The notes under the pieces were generated by a model. The model saw only the letters and a program-made list of their open reading frames with translations. It had not been told where the DNA came from and ran no database searches. Shown piece after piece: positions 16,378-24,898 of a stretch of DNA of 61,951 nt (positions are counted from its first letter, which is position 1; every line of letters begins with the position of its first letter). The position numbers were made by a program, and so were the translations under genes. The DNA is taken from NCBI GenBank assembly GCA_964623085.1, contig CAZUTO010000012.1, positions 1 through 61,951 of the forward strand. Reading direction: 5' to 3'. Source of the DNA: CAZUTO01 sp964623085. Its GTDB lineage: Bacteria; Pseudomonadota; Gammaproteobacteria; Pseudomonadales; GM7GCV1.

Positions 16378-17397
16378 TTAACCCTCAGCGCTCATATTCA
16401 AACACTTGTTAGTCATTGCTACAGCCGCTTCGCTGTCAGTATTGCCAGTACAAGCACGCACCGCATCCATAGTTTCAGGAATAGTGATCGCTTCCTGAGG
16501 AATGTTGACTGAGAAGATCAGGTCATCGCCAGACTTAGCAACGGTTTCTTCCCAAAGGCCTACTTCGTACATATCTGCACGCATGTTGCCTTTGTCACGC
16601 GCATAGCGGAAGAATGCACCATTTGAATTGAAGCCGTCTTCAATTTTTGCAGTCATGATTCGCGGATGCTTCTTGAAGTGCGCAATGGCTTCTTCAGGTG
16701 AAATATCTTTCTTCGTTTTCGCAACAACAGAAATGATATGTCCGTGTGTAACGGGTGTATGAACAAGCACACCCGTGCAATCTACGTGGGGCATGATCGT
16801 CATAAGATCAACCGCTTGGTGATTCGGCACTGCCTCAATCATCAGGTTATTGGTGAGGCCGCGGTGAGTATCACCGGGATCAGCCACTCGACGAATAATA
16901 GTAATGGCGGCTTTCTCAACGCCTACCGCACGATCTAACCAGTCAACAACACGAATCAGACCAGTCGTATTACAAGAGGTGAGTTTCAAAAAGTCAGCAC
17001 CCACGCCTTTATCGTAGTTGGCGTAGCCGTGGAAAAACACATCAGCAATATTGTTTTTCTCACCGCCCTGAAAGATGGCCTTAATGCCATGCTTTTCATA
17101 CTGTTCTTTATTTTTAGCACCAATACCTGGGCCCGTTGCATCAAGCGCAACATCAACCTGGGAAAGAAGATCATCCATGCTACCTTTGACTGGGATACCT
17201 GAATCGATAAGGCCTTGCTCCATACCCGGAACAGCACAGTAAAGATCATAAGGCATGCCTCGTGCTTTCAATGCACGAAGTGAAATAGTTGGCGCAACAT
17301 CGGCAATACCAACTAGCTCCATATCTTCTTGAAGTGCAACACCGTCGGCAAGACGTTGTCCGATCACTCCGTAACCAATCACAGCTACTTTAATCAT
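16378..17397 (-). CDS. gap: Type II (archaeal-type) glyceraldehyde-3-phosphate dehydrogenase
   Basis: The 339-residue protein has an N-terminal Rossmann motif AVIGYGVIGQR and the archaeal catalytic block KLTSCNTTGLIRV with nucleophile C142. IFQGGEKNNIADV and IIRRVADPGDTHRG are further marks of the archaeal family. Bacterial GAPDH would read SCTTNCLAP and INGFGRIGR. It interconverts glyceraldehyde-3-phosphate and 1,3-bisphosphoglycerate with NAD or NADP, and the next gene, pgk, uses the product. The operon therefore covers two consecutive steps of lower glycolysis/gluconeogenesis. With ppsA elsewhere in the window, gluconeogenic use seems likely (inference). The start ATG is preceded by AGGAGAAA on the minus strand. 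Confidence 0.92.
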   Translation of the reverse strand: MIKVAVIGYGVIGQRLADGVALQEDMELVGIADVAPTISLRALKARGMPYDLYCAVPGMEQGLIDSGIPVKGSMDDLLSQVDVALDATGPGIGAKNKEQYEKHGIKAIFQGGEKNNIADVFFHGYANYDKGVGADFLKLTSCNTTGLIRVVDWLDRAVGVEKAAITIIRRVADPGDTHRGLTNNLMIEAVPNHQAVDLMTIMPHVDCTGVLVHTPVTHGHIISVVAKTKKDISPEEAIAHFKKHPRIMTAKIEDGFNSNGAFFRYARDKGNMRADMYEVGLWEETVAKSGDDLIFSVNIPQEAITIPETMDAVRACTGNTDSEAAVAMTNKCLNMSAEG

Positions 17398-17670
17398 CTA
17401 GGTTTCTCCTAATCATTTCCCAAAATTTACTTACTCTACAGCGATAGCTCACCCCATTGCAGAGCAATGCATAAATGCTATCTATAAAAAAACACCCATC
17501 TTGCCTAGACATTTCGACAAAACAGGAAAGTGAACCAGTATCTTCGATTGTATACGCAATACGACGCCTGAAATAGGCACGATGCCGAAAAATAACGGGG
17601 CGCTTGGTTCCGATGGCTTTACAAAAGCACAGGGGCGATATTGTAGCGAAAGAGTAAAGCGAAAAAACAA

Positions 17671-17706
17671 TTAAATAGGGGAGCATTTTCATGCTCCCCT
17701 ATTTAA
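17671..17706 (-). terminator. Strong hairpin terminator after small secreted protein gene
   Basis: A perfect 16-bp inverted repeat, TTAAATAGGGGAGCAT (17671-17686) and ATGCTCCCCTATTTAA (17691-17706), with a 4-base loop. It lies 31 bp past the stop of the gene at 17737-18075. The region between it and the gap start codon (17398-17670) holds no supported gene and must carry the gap promoter. Confidence 0.8.
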
Positions 17707-17736
17707 TTAGTAGGTACTGCCAACTAATGTTCGAAC

Positions 17737-18075
17737 TTAGTTTACTGCTAACTCACCGTAAGGCGTTTTAAGTATAGAACTCAGAACCTGTCCATTAGGA
17801 CCTAGGACACAAAGAACATCGCCTAGATCTTTACCTGAGCTTTTATTAGTCAGGCTGAAATCTAACTCTGTAGCCGAAGAAACAGACGTGTCGATCTGAT
17901 CAGCTGGAAGGAGCTCTGATAGGTCAACTTGCAAAACAGGCGCACTAGAAAAATGATCTTCCAAGGCTACTGCTGCACATGCTCTAAATTCTTCTTCAAC
18001 GTTAGCGGCAAACAGATTAGCTGACGCCGACAACAAAAATACGGATACGAAAGAAACAAAACCAACATATTTCAT
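17737..18075 (-). CDS. Small secreted protein, unknown
   Basis: The 112-residue product has a clear Sec signal peptide (MKYVGFVSFVSVFLLSASAN ending LFAANVEEE). The mature part of about 88 residues is acidic, has two Cys (RACAA near its start and VLCVLG near its end) and beta-prone segments VLQVDLSELLP and ELDFSLTNKS. The two cysteines could form one disulfide. It is monocistronic, with a strong terminator downstream and a 330-bp upstream region holding paired direct repeats. I do not recognise the family. Confidence 0.6.
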   Translation of the reverse strand: MKYVGFVSFVSVFLLSASANLFAANVEEEFRACAAVALEDHFSSAPVLQVDLSELLPADQIDTSVSSATELDFSLTNKSSGKDLGDVLCVLGPNGQVLSSILKTPYGELAVN

Positions 18076-18406
18076 AACATTTACTCCATTTACGAAATGT
18101 CTAAAATTTATATTTACTGGCCAGCGCTCAATTAATATTCACTAGTCTCCAGATACGGAAGCCATAATAGTGCGTCGCACTATATAACTGAAACAACCAT
18201 TTTTCATTCTGAAAATGAATTTCAAGACTATCGTGATCCAGTTCACACATGGCTATGAACCCAGTTCACATGCGGCTATCAATAGGTGAGCCAGAGGTAA
18301 GAGGCAGCACTAAGAGGATTGCAAAGGCAGGCATGGCCGAACACCCATAGTTTCAAGGGCTAGACGCATAAAGACTTGGTTTTTTTGTGGAGAGCGGCTT
18401 TCTAAT
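18076..18406. other. Intergenic region upstream of small secreted protein gene
   Basis: About 330 bp without a gene. The part near 18076-18230 is AT-rich and should hold the promoter of the minus-strand gene ending at 18075. A pair of 19-bp near-identical direct repeats lies at 18238-18279. The segment 18280-18406 shows nothing I can support. Confidence 0.5.
18238..18279. repeat. Pair of 19-bp imperfect direct repeats, possible operator
   Basis: CCAGTTCACACATGGCTAT (18238-18256) and CCAGTTCACATGCGGCTAT (18261-18279) agree at 16 of 19 positions. Their start-to-start distance is 23 bp, close to two helical turns. They lie about 165 bp upstream of the gene starting at 18075, a plausible site for a dimeric regulator bound on one face of the DNA. 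Confidence 0.35.
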
Positions 18407-18958
18407 TCAGTCGTTTTTCTTAGGGACGAGTATTCTTAAGAAAACTTCGTTATCACTAAACATCAAATGCTTAAACGCCCCTGAAATGTGAAGTAGGATC
18501 ACAATAAGCAACGTATTCGCACTAAAAGCATGTACTTCTTCAGCGAAGTCGCTCAATGCCGAATTGGTGCCCATTGGGCTAGGAATACTAAACCAATCAA
18601 AAACAGGGATAGGATTACCACGCGACCAAATCATAAGCGGGCCGCTGATAAGCATCAGCGCAATAGCCACTAACATTAGATAGTGTGCCGTATTTGCAAT
18701 CCAATGGTCTAGACGGCTTTGACCATCAAGGCTTGGGTGTTTAGAGAAAAGACGCCAGCCGATACGAAACCAGATAAAGCCATAAGCACAGACTGCAATA
18801 GACATATGCAGTAAGCGTTGATTCCCGCGCTCCGTTCTAGTCTCAAAAAACGAAATGGAGTCCCCTGTGAACCAGAGAGTGAAAATCAATGTCGCGACCA
18901 GCCAGTGCATTGCTATGGAAACCCATCCATAACTATTTTTCTGGTCTTTCAATTGCAA
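18407..18958 (-). CDS. Cytochrome b561 family membrane protein
   Basis: The 183-residue protein has four predicted membrane helices with histidines placed for two b haems. The first helix region is YGWVSIAMHWLVATLIFTLW, the second RLLHMSIAVCAYGFIWFRIG, the third HYLMLVAIALMLISG and the fourth EEVHAFSANTLLIVILLHISGAFKH. This is the prokaryotic cytochrome b561 layout, which passes electrons between quinone and periplasmic partners or quenches superoxide. It is downstream of two DUF6644 membrane proteins on the same strand, with a 174-bp spacing that contains a terminator-like hairpin, so it may be transcribed separately. No enzyme partner is adjacent. Confidence 0.85.
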   Translation of the reverse strand: MQLKDQKNSYGWVSIAMHWLVATLIFTLWFTGDSISFFETRTERGNQRLLHMSIAVCAYGFIWFRIGWRLFSKHPSLDGQSRLDHWIANTAHYLMLVAIALMLISGPLMIWSRGNPIPVFDWFSIPSPMGTNSALSDFAEEVHAFSANTLLIVILLHISGAFKHLMFSDNEVFLRILVPKKND

Positions 18959-19081
18959 CTTCGTATACCACCTAAATCAATGTGACGTAACAAGACTGAC
19001 TACCCAAAACCTTGCTGAACTGGATTCAAAAATGAAGTCTTTCAACAGCAGTTATTCGAACTTTGAGGCAGCAATGAAAGT

Positions 19082-19112
19082 AAAGGGCGGGCATGTAGCT
19101 GCACCGCCCTTA
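19082..19112 (-). terminator. Hairpin terminator after DUF6644 pair
   Basis: AAGGGCGG (19083-19090) pairs with CCGCCCTT (19104-19111); on the minus strand it is followed by TACTTTC, a weak U tract. It is 21 bp past the stop at 19133. Confidence 0.5.
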
Positions 19113-19132
19113 TTAGCTTCAGAGAAAAATTC

Positions 19133-19621
19133 CTATCCGGTTCCTAGGTAAGGGATAAGCCGTCCGAGAATCAGTACACCAAACCAAAGTACAAGAGACG
19201 AAGCGCCAATCACCTTCGCCGAATCTGGCGTATCACCATGCGCTTCCCAGCTTGGCATCTTTTTATCTATCAATAGATAAAACAGCAGTGCATTAATGCC
19301 GGCAAGGATAATCAGCAGCATTTTTATCTGGAAGGAGATATTAATCGTATAGCGCCAAGGATCACCAAAGTAAAACAGTACACCCGTGACTAGGTTAATA
19401 CCAAAACCGATAAACGTATAAGGAAGTAGCTTATGCGTGGTTTGAATAGATATTCTTTTAAAGAATCCCATTAACCGTAAATCAATGATTAGCAGCGAAC
19501 CCAATAAAAGAGACATGCCAAAAAAGTGCAACGTCTCCATTATTGGCCAAGTCCAGGAACCTGATGTCATAAATACGTTTAAGCTAGTTGAGCCTGCCCA
19601 ATTCATCCAATCTTCTTGCAT
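19133..19621 (-). CDS. DUF6644-like integral membrane protein (second copy)
   Basis: I take the ATG at 19621 as start, giving 162 residues, because AAGGGGGA lies about 6 bp upstream and it follows the stop of the preceding gene at 19635 by 13 bp. Four or five membrane helices are visible: WPIMETLHFFGMSLLLGSLL, a second from TFIGFGINLVTGVLFYF, a third IKMLLIILAGINALLFYLL and a last SLVLWFGVLILGRLIPYL. The histidine in METLHFFG lines up with AAHSFG in the upstream paralogue, and IIDLRLMG with MIDFRILG, so both are copies of one fold. The family is uncharacterised. The conserved membrane His suggests haem or metal binding (inference). Confidence 0.7.
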   Translation of the reverse strand: MQEDWMNWAGSTSLNVFMTSGSWTWPIMETLHFFGMSLLLGSLLIIDLRLMGFFKRISIQTTHKLLPYTFIGFGINLVTGVLFYFGDPWRYTINISFQIKMLLIILAGINALLFYLLIDKKMPSWEAHGDTPDSAKVIGASSLVLWFGVLILGRLIPYLGTG

Positions 19622-19634
19622 TCTTATATCCCCC

Positions 19635-20108
19635 TTATAGGTACGCGATGAAGCGACCAGCAATGATCGCTATCGACCAAAGCACGATTGAGACGATCGC
19701 CAGCAGTTTTACCTGACCGGATACCGCGCCACCTGTGTCCCAACGCTCGCTGCCATCCGCTTGCATCTTTTGCATGAAGGCTGCCGAAATCATGGCGATA
19801 AAAATCGCACCGATCTTTATTAGGAAGGTCCTGTTAGTAACAAAGTAACTAGCCTGAGATGAAAACAGACATAGGCCTGAAACGAAGTTGATCACGAAGC
19901 CGGCCCAAGCCACTTTCATCATGTTGTGCAGGCCAACAAAGCTAACTCCGCGAATAATGCCGAGGATTCGAAAATCGATCATAAACACAACACCCACTAC
20001 AATGGCGAGTCCAAACGAGTGAGCCGCAATCATTATCGGGTAGCCCCACAATGACACACCGACTACCTCGGCTAGCTTACTCGCCTCCAGCCATTCAAAT
20101 ATAGACAT
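19635..20108 (-). CDS. DUF6644-like integral membrane protein (first copy)
   Basis: The 157-residue protein has four or five membrane helices: LWGYPIMIAAHSFGLAIVVG, KVAWAGFVINFVSGLCLF, FLIKIGAIFIAMISAAFM, and a final LLAIVSIVLWSIAIIAGRFI. It shares with its downstream neighbour the pattern WxxPIMxxxHxFG, a short loop with MIDFRILG, and the ending WxxxIxxGRxIxYL. Tandem duplication is the simple explanation. It follows the DUF6152-lectin gene by 109 bp on the same strand. DUF6152 and DUF6644 genes appearing together suggests a shared pathway, but no function is known. Confidence 0.7.
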   Translation of the reverse strand: MSIFEWLEASKLAEVVGVSLWGYPIMIAAHSFGLAIVVGVVFMIDFRILGIIRGVSFVGLHNMMKVAWAGFVINFVSGLCLFSSQASYFVTNRTFLIKIGAIFIAMISAAFMQKMQADGSERWDTGGAVSGQVKLLAIVSIVLWSIAIIAGRFIAYL

Positions 20109-20217
20109 CTATTTTTCCTCTTTTTCTAATTTTAGCCTTTGCCGCTTGTACATCTATAAAACCTCAAATCTGTTTTCTAAAGTCATGACGACCAAAAAAA
20201 TACTTAACTCCTAGCCG

Positions 20218-21831
20218 TCATTCACTTTCACTAGCAAAACAATAAAACAACCCATCTCCCCCGGATGCTCGCAGATTCTCCTGACTGCAACCACGCGAGC
20301 CATGCGCCTGATTCCATGAACTAGGGTTATCGCCCCCGCCTACTCGATCAAAATGACCAACCAAAGCAGAACCTTGATCGTTACTCGTCCAATTACTGCA
20401 AGTCGTATCTTCATCAGATACTGACACTGTTCCATCTGCTTTCGACCCCGTCAATACGTCATGACGATTCGGGCTATCACCACGCCCGTTCACAATATCA
20501 CCTTTTTCAGTCACCGAAGTTGATTTTGTTAGCCAAGCCGCCTCACCGTGAAGGTCGTTTAAGTCTGTCGCGATGGGCACCCCTTTGGCGTTATACCAAG
20601 GTCCACTGCCAATACGGTCTCGCGCATTAACACTATTGTCACCGGTCGCACTTAAATATGCCTGCCAATTTTTATCGCCCTGACCTACCTGCGCTGCTAA
20701 GGCGTTGCAATGGGCATCAGCACCAGCCAGGCCACCGAGATCAGCGCCGTCGCCGAGACCCTCACTGGTTAGAAAGAAATTCATTGCAGGGCTAACCGTT
20801 TCACGCTCACGCAATGGTGGCTGACAGTCGTTTTCAATAAACTCATAAGCACCTTGATCGAGATAGCGCATACTATGTGCTATATCTTCGGCGAGGTTAA
20901 CCGGGTCCGAAATGACCAAATCTAGCAAAATAGCCGTGCCCTGCTCAGCAGAATCGGACCGGCTGTATCTCTCAACCATGGTGCTGCCATCGCTTAGCCA
21001 GTTACCCAAGTTCGTCGCCTGATTAGCAAGTAAATGCGTGGTTTCGATAATGAGTGAATCACCCTCATAGCGAGCAACTGAGTCGCCAAAGTGTGTGTTG
21101 ATTCCGAGCGCAGCGCGCGAATCAAAAAAGATTTCGCGATAGCCCCCGAATTCTTCATATTCCAAAATCACACGATCATCGAGCTGCGTTATTTTTAACG
21201 GGTGTGGTGTGACAACTTGTCGCGCTAGACCCGGCGGATCGCAAAACACCTGGGTATCTGTAGACAACTCAAACTCCGCCTGAAGCGCCTCTCCTTTCTC
21301 ACTCAATACTAGATGCTGGAACTGCCCAGGCGCGCCGCCTCTGGTTCTTCGATTTGACCAAACACTGGAAAGATTTGGTCGTCCATCTTCCAGCTTGAGT
21401 GGCACCGATTCAGCGATTTCTGGCTGATAACTGTTGCGGCCTTCCTCCTCAGTCACAGAGTAGGCTATACCAGTTTCCGGATCGACTATCGCGATGGATT
21501 CAAGCGATGTCATTGGCGACCCATCGTGAGTAGCATCACCAGAGATACGCACTATTTGTCCCGGCTGAATAGAATCCGCATCCCAGCCAGACGAACGCAT
21601 GGATGTCGCAGAAGCACCCTCACTAACCCAGCTCATGACTGAACCATCTTCGTTGGTGACATCCACATAAACAAGCACATGCGGATTTTTAAAACTAAAT
21701 TTTGTCACCACGCCCTCAATATCAGAGGTTCTTTCTTTAGTGAAAGTCGCAGAAAAGGAATGGTGTGTATAACCAGAATAGCTAGCAAACAGCGTCACAG
21801 AAACAAGTAGCGCTTGAATCGCACTTTTCAT
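20218..21831 (-). CDS. DUF6152 protein fused to C-terminal lectin/endostatin-like domain
   Basis: The ATG at 21831 has AAGGGGGGG just upstream and gives 537 residues. A signal peptide (MKSAIQALLVSVTLFASYSG) ends near GYT, leaving HHSFSATFTKE as a possible mature N-terminus. The DUF6152 barrel covers about residues 25-115 (IEGVVTKFSFKNPHVLVYVD, IVRISGDATHDGSP). A middle domain to about 335 contains YQPEIAESVPLKLEDGRPNL and LSEKGEALQAEF, a pattern often following DUF6152. The C-terminal 185 residues (MNFFLTSEGLGDGADLGG, LAGADAHCNALAAQVG, ARDRIGSGPWYNAKG) resemble the C-type-lectin/endostatin-like domains of bacterial surface proteins. Paired cysteines there (AHCN, TTCSNW, RGCSQ, FYCFA) fit a disulfide-bonded fold. 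The fusion is unusual. Confidence 0.7.
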   Translation of the reverse strand: MKSAIQALLVSVTLFASYSGYTHHSFSATFTKERTSDIEGVVTKFSFKNPHVLVYVDVTNEDGSVMSWVSEGASATSMRSSGWDADSIQPGQIVRISGDATHDGSPMTSLESIAIVDPETGIAYSVTEEEGRNSYQPEIAESVPLKLEDGRPNLSSVWSNRRTRGGAPGQFQHLVLSEKGEALQAEFELSTDTQVFCDPPGLARQVVTPHPLKITQLDDRVILEYEEFGGYREIFFDSRAALGINTHFGDSVARYEGDSLIIETTHLLANQATNLGNWLSDGSTMVERYSRSDSAEQGTAILLDLVISDPVNLAEDIAHSMRYLDQGAYEFIENDCQPPLRERETVSPAMNFFLTSEGLGDGADLGGLAGADAHCNALAAQVGQGDKNWQAYLSATGDNSVNARDRIGSGPWYNAKGVPIATDLNDLHGEAAWLTKSTSVTEKGDIVNGRGDSPNRHDVLTGSKADGTVSVSDEDTTCSNWTSNDQGSALVGHFDRVGGGDNPSSWNQAHGSRGCSQENLRASGGDGLFYCFASESE

Positions 21832-21975
21832 AACCCCCCCTTCACTCAATAAACTTTTTATAATCAGACTGCGTCGCTAAGAAGATAGCGCTACCTGCTT
21901 CATTTCCTATATTGTAACGCCAAGGCACCCTCAACAAAATCAGCAAACTCGCCGATTTTCGTTCATATCGCGATT

Positions 21976-24168
21976 CTAGAATCTCAGCGTGTAATCTATT
22001 TTGAACGTCAGGTTTGTCTCGGTGGTACTAAATCTGTCAGTAAATTCGTCTCGATTGAACCCTTTTGTAAGCACCAAAAAAATATTCCTACCCGCGCGAG
22101 GTGTCCAATGCAATCGACTATCAATACCCAAATTATTACTCTCGTTATCAAACTGAATCAGATTCACCCATGAGAGTTGATTGTTAAATACTGCCGCTAA
22201 ATTGGTGCTGAGTATGCGCTGATCAAACTTACCTTCTGGTATATCGACAAAGTTTACTGCGTAAGAAAGGCTGCCAATAAAGTACTTAGATGGGCGCCAA
22301 TCTACTTGTGCGTCTATCGCATTTCGAGTGCCTTCATAGAAGTCACCAGTTAGAAACCCGATTTCGATATTGGCCCGACGGCCTCGAGATGTTTCGAAAA
22401 CAATCTCTGTATCGGAGAAACTATAGGAACCCGGCTCAATAATAACGCCATCCGAGACTTCAAAGGGCTCCAGCAAATTTTCTGTTTGAACGTTGTGAAA
22501 AATCCTAATCTCGTCGCCGACCGGATTATCAACTTGAAGCACGCGTACAAGCAGACTTTCCGACTGCAACGGCCCATCGATCAATCTCGCGCGCTGACCA
22601 TCGACTCCAAAGAAAACGCTTTTTAGCGGGCCATCGCGAAAGCGGTGCGTATAGCCAACATCACCCCAATACTGGCGCACATCTTCACGGCTCACAAATC
22701 CCAGTGCTGGATTGAAGTTTTCCTGCACTTCACGCGCCGTAAAACCGCCTTTCCAGCCTGTCTCACTCGGGTATCGAATGGTTGCTCCGAAGGCTGCATC
22801 ATCACCAGATATGCCTTCTGTGTCTGTTTTCTGGTACCAAAGATTACCGTCGAGGCGCTTGCCGTTATTTAGCCGCGTATTTAGATACCTGAAATCTGCT
22901 CCAATGAGACTATTGTCTAAATTTGAGCGTGGATCACCACTCGTTGCAACAAAGCCCAGCGACGACTCTCCTAGCACTTTCACAGACCCTCGACCCACAA
23001 AAATATTGGTCGAATCTACGTCTTCAAATCCTTCCTGCACAATACCCAGCGCACCGACATTCCAATTTCCTATTCGCCCAGTTACTCGGGCTCCGACATC
23101 AAGGCCGACAGGCTCACCAGAGCTACTCAGACCGATCCGACGCGAGAAGAATGGACGGGCGTTTTCCCGATCCGGACGAGACACGGCGGTACCGTTGCCT
23201 TCTGAACCAATTCCACCGAACTCGAAAATGTCTGACTCTCGCAAAAAGAAGGATCTTCGCTCGGGGAAGAACTGGCTGAAGCGGCTTAAATCCACTTGGC
23301 GACTATCCACCTCGGTAGCTGAAAAATCTGTGTTAAAGGTCAGTGCGCCATTTAAAGCAGAGGTGATTTTGTAATAAACATCGAGTGAGGGCTCGGTATT
23401 AAAATCCGTCTCATCCGTGTCTCGACTATCGAAATCCTGAACGCTAAACGAAGGCACAATATCTAGCCCTTTGCCCTGCGTTACGCCAGTTATACCTTTT
23501 AGCTGACCGGCAACTGAAGGGTCCGTCGTTCGGTTGCGTGAGCTCCAACCAATGGTTTCGTTATTGCGGACAATTTCTCTTGCTAGATTCAGCCCCCATT
23601 CCGAATCCGGTGGAAACGACAGCGTTTTAAAGGGAATGGCGACCTCTGTCGACCAGCCATAGTCCGTTATCTTGGCTGCAGATTGCCAAATACCGTCCCA
23701 ATTCCAATCATTCTGAGAGCCGACGTAAATACCATCAAAGCGCACGCTGTTAGCATTAGCCTGGAAATGGAAACCGCTACGCTTGTCATTAAACGGATCG
23801 AGAACAATGCGAATACGATCATCGGTTCTCAGACCCTCTCCTTGACGCAGCACATTGGCCGCAATCAAGCTGGGATCATCCTCATATAGTCTCGCGCCTA
23901 TATATAGGTTGTCATCGTCGTAAGCTAATAGAAATTCTGTGCGCTGGGTCGGTGTTGCATATTCAATAGGATCTACTTGGTGCAGATCATCGACTAGTAG
24001 TGCTTGATCCCAGATATCCTCATCAAGCACCCCATCAAGCTTTGGCGCCGCATCGATTTGAGGAATAGTGATTGATTTATCAGCGATTCTTATTTCTTGG
24101 CCTTGGCCCCACAGAGTATTGCTCTGAAGGAGCATCAGGAACACCAAAATGGGGGAGACGTGTTTCAT
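21976..24168 (-). CDS. CBM9-like / DUF5916 outer-membrane protein
   Basis: From the ATG at 24168 the protein has 730 residues, beginning with a signal peptide (MKHVSPILVFLMLLQSNTLW to GQG). Residues about 30-215 form a carbohydrate-binding-module-9-like domain: PKLDGVLDEDIWDQA, LLAYDDDNLYIGARLYEDD, and YGWSTEVAIPFKTLSFP. The remaining about 500 residues are the DUF5916 beta-barrel, with alternating strands and an aromatic C-terminal end (TLTFKIDYTLRF) typical of outer-membrane assembly. The family is widespread in marine and soil bacteria and its substrate is unknown; a link to peptide or glycan uptake has been proposed. It is monocistronic. Confidence 0.85.
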   Translation of the reverse strand: MKHVSPILVFLMLLQSNTLWGQGQEIRIADKSITIPQIDAAPKLDGVLDEDIWDQALLVDDLHQVDPIEYATPTQRTEFLLAYDDDNLYIGARLYEDDPSLIAANVLRQGEGLRTDDRIRIVLDPFNDKRSGFHFQANANSVRFDGIYVGSQNDWNWDGIWQSAAKITDYGWSTEVAIPFKTLSFPPDSEWGLNLAREIVRNNETIGWSSRNRTTDPSVAGQLKGITGVTQGKGLDIVPSFSVQDFDSRDTDETDFNTEPSLDVYYKITSALNGALTFNTDFSATEVDSRQVDLSRFSQFFPERRSFFLRESDIFEFGGIGSEGNGTAVSRPDRENARPFFSRRIGLSSSGEPVGLDVGARVTGRIGNWNVGALGIVQEGFEDVDSTNIFVGRGSVKVLGESSLGFVATSGDPRSNLDNSLIGADFRYLNTRLNNGKRLDGNLWYQKTDTEGISGDDAAFGATIRYPSETGWKGGFTAREVQENFNPALGFVSREDVRQYWGDVGYTHRFRDGPLKSVFFGVDGQRARLIDGPLQSESLLVRVLQVDNPVGDEIRIFHNVQTENLLEPFEVSDGVIIEPGSYSFSDTEIVFETSRGRRANIEIGFLTGDFYEGTRNAIDAQVDWRPSKYFIGSLSYAVNFVDIPEGKFDQRILSTNLAAVFNNQLSWVNLIQFDNESNNLGIDSRLHWTPRAGRNIFLVLTKGFNRDEFTDRFSTTETNLTFKIDYTLRF

Positions 24169-24341
24169 AGCCAAGTTCTCGCTGCCTGCCACATATTGTT
24201 CACAGCGCACAAAGAGGGTAAAGACAATGGATTATATCGTAATGAAATCAGGTTTATATTTAGTTAAGTTAACGATCAACTAAGGTAAATTGCATGCTAT
24301 ATGGGCAGTAATAGCGCCAATTTAACCGGCAAAAAAGAGGC

Positions 24342-24839
24342 CTAGATCATATCTGCAAATAACTCGGTGCGCTTAATCTCTTGACCGCTCGCGCTTTCTT
24401 GCCAAAGAATCTTACCCGTTCCGCGACCAAGCTCTTCCGCCTCAATACAAATCAAGCTACCGTTAGGTATCAATACATCTTCACCCGTTAACCAAAGCAC
24501 GATAATGCTAGTGCAGGATTGGTGACTACTAATCATGACATCTCCGGCACTGGTATCTACGCGGCCCAAAAAGTCCTTCAATTCGTCAAGCCGATTTCCC
24601 GTCCCCAAGTTTTCTTCGACGACAATTTCGCCTTCGAACTTCATCAGGTTTGCCGCTATATCAAGCGTGTTTTTCACGCGGATCATCGGGCTGGAAAATA
24701 TTTGCTGAACCTCGCCGAGGTGTTCAATCTTTTGTTTAATAATCTTCACGACTTCAGCACGACCATTGGTCGTTAGGTCGCGCTCCTCATCTGTCGGAGC
24801 ATCACCGGTAATACCATGACGCAGAATAAAGAACTTCAC
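24342..24839 (-). CDS. SixA-like phosphohistidine phosphatase (histidine phosphatase family)
   Basis: A longer open frame exists, but homology starts at GTG 24839 (VKFFILRHGITGD), with AGGG 9 bp upstream, giving 165 residues. The RHG motif with the phospho-accepting His, the arginine in FSSPMIRVKNT, and the second histidine in MISSHQS are the SixA signature. SixA proteins remove phosphate from histidine residues of signalling or phosphotransfer proteins. It is the last gene of the E1-E2-YciI run on the minus strand, 59 bp after YciI. That position hints that it may act on a phosphohistidine linked to pyruvate/PEP metabolism (inference). Confidence 0.8.
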   Translation of the reverse strand: MKFFILRHGITGDAPTDEERDLTTNGRAEVVKIIKQKIEHLGEVQQIFSSPMIRVKNTLDIAANLMKFEGEIVVEENLGTGNRLDELKDFLGRVDTSAGDVMISSHQSCTSIIVLWLTGEDVLIPNGSLICIEAEELGRGTGKILWQESASGQEIKRTELFADMI

Positions 24840-24898
24840 GCTGATAACCCTATATATACTCGTTGCGTCATATAAATAACGACTCAGAAATACGCAAC

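Noticed and set aside
17390..17692. 100-codon open frame on the minus strand overlapping the gap start
   Set aside because: It runs through a terminator hairpin and overlaps the gap start codon; its composition (many Cys/Arg/Phe) is not protein-like for this genome.
22712..23374. 220-codon plus-strand frame opposite the DUF5916 gene
   Set aside because: No signal, motif or ribosome site; the minus-strand gene is complete and of normal length.
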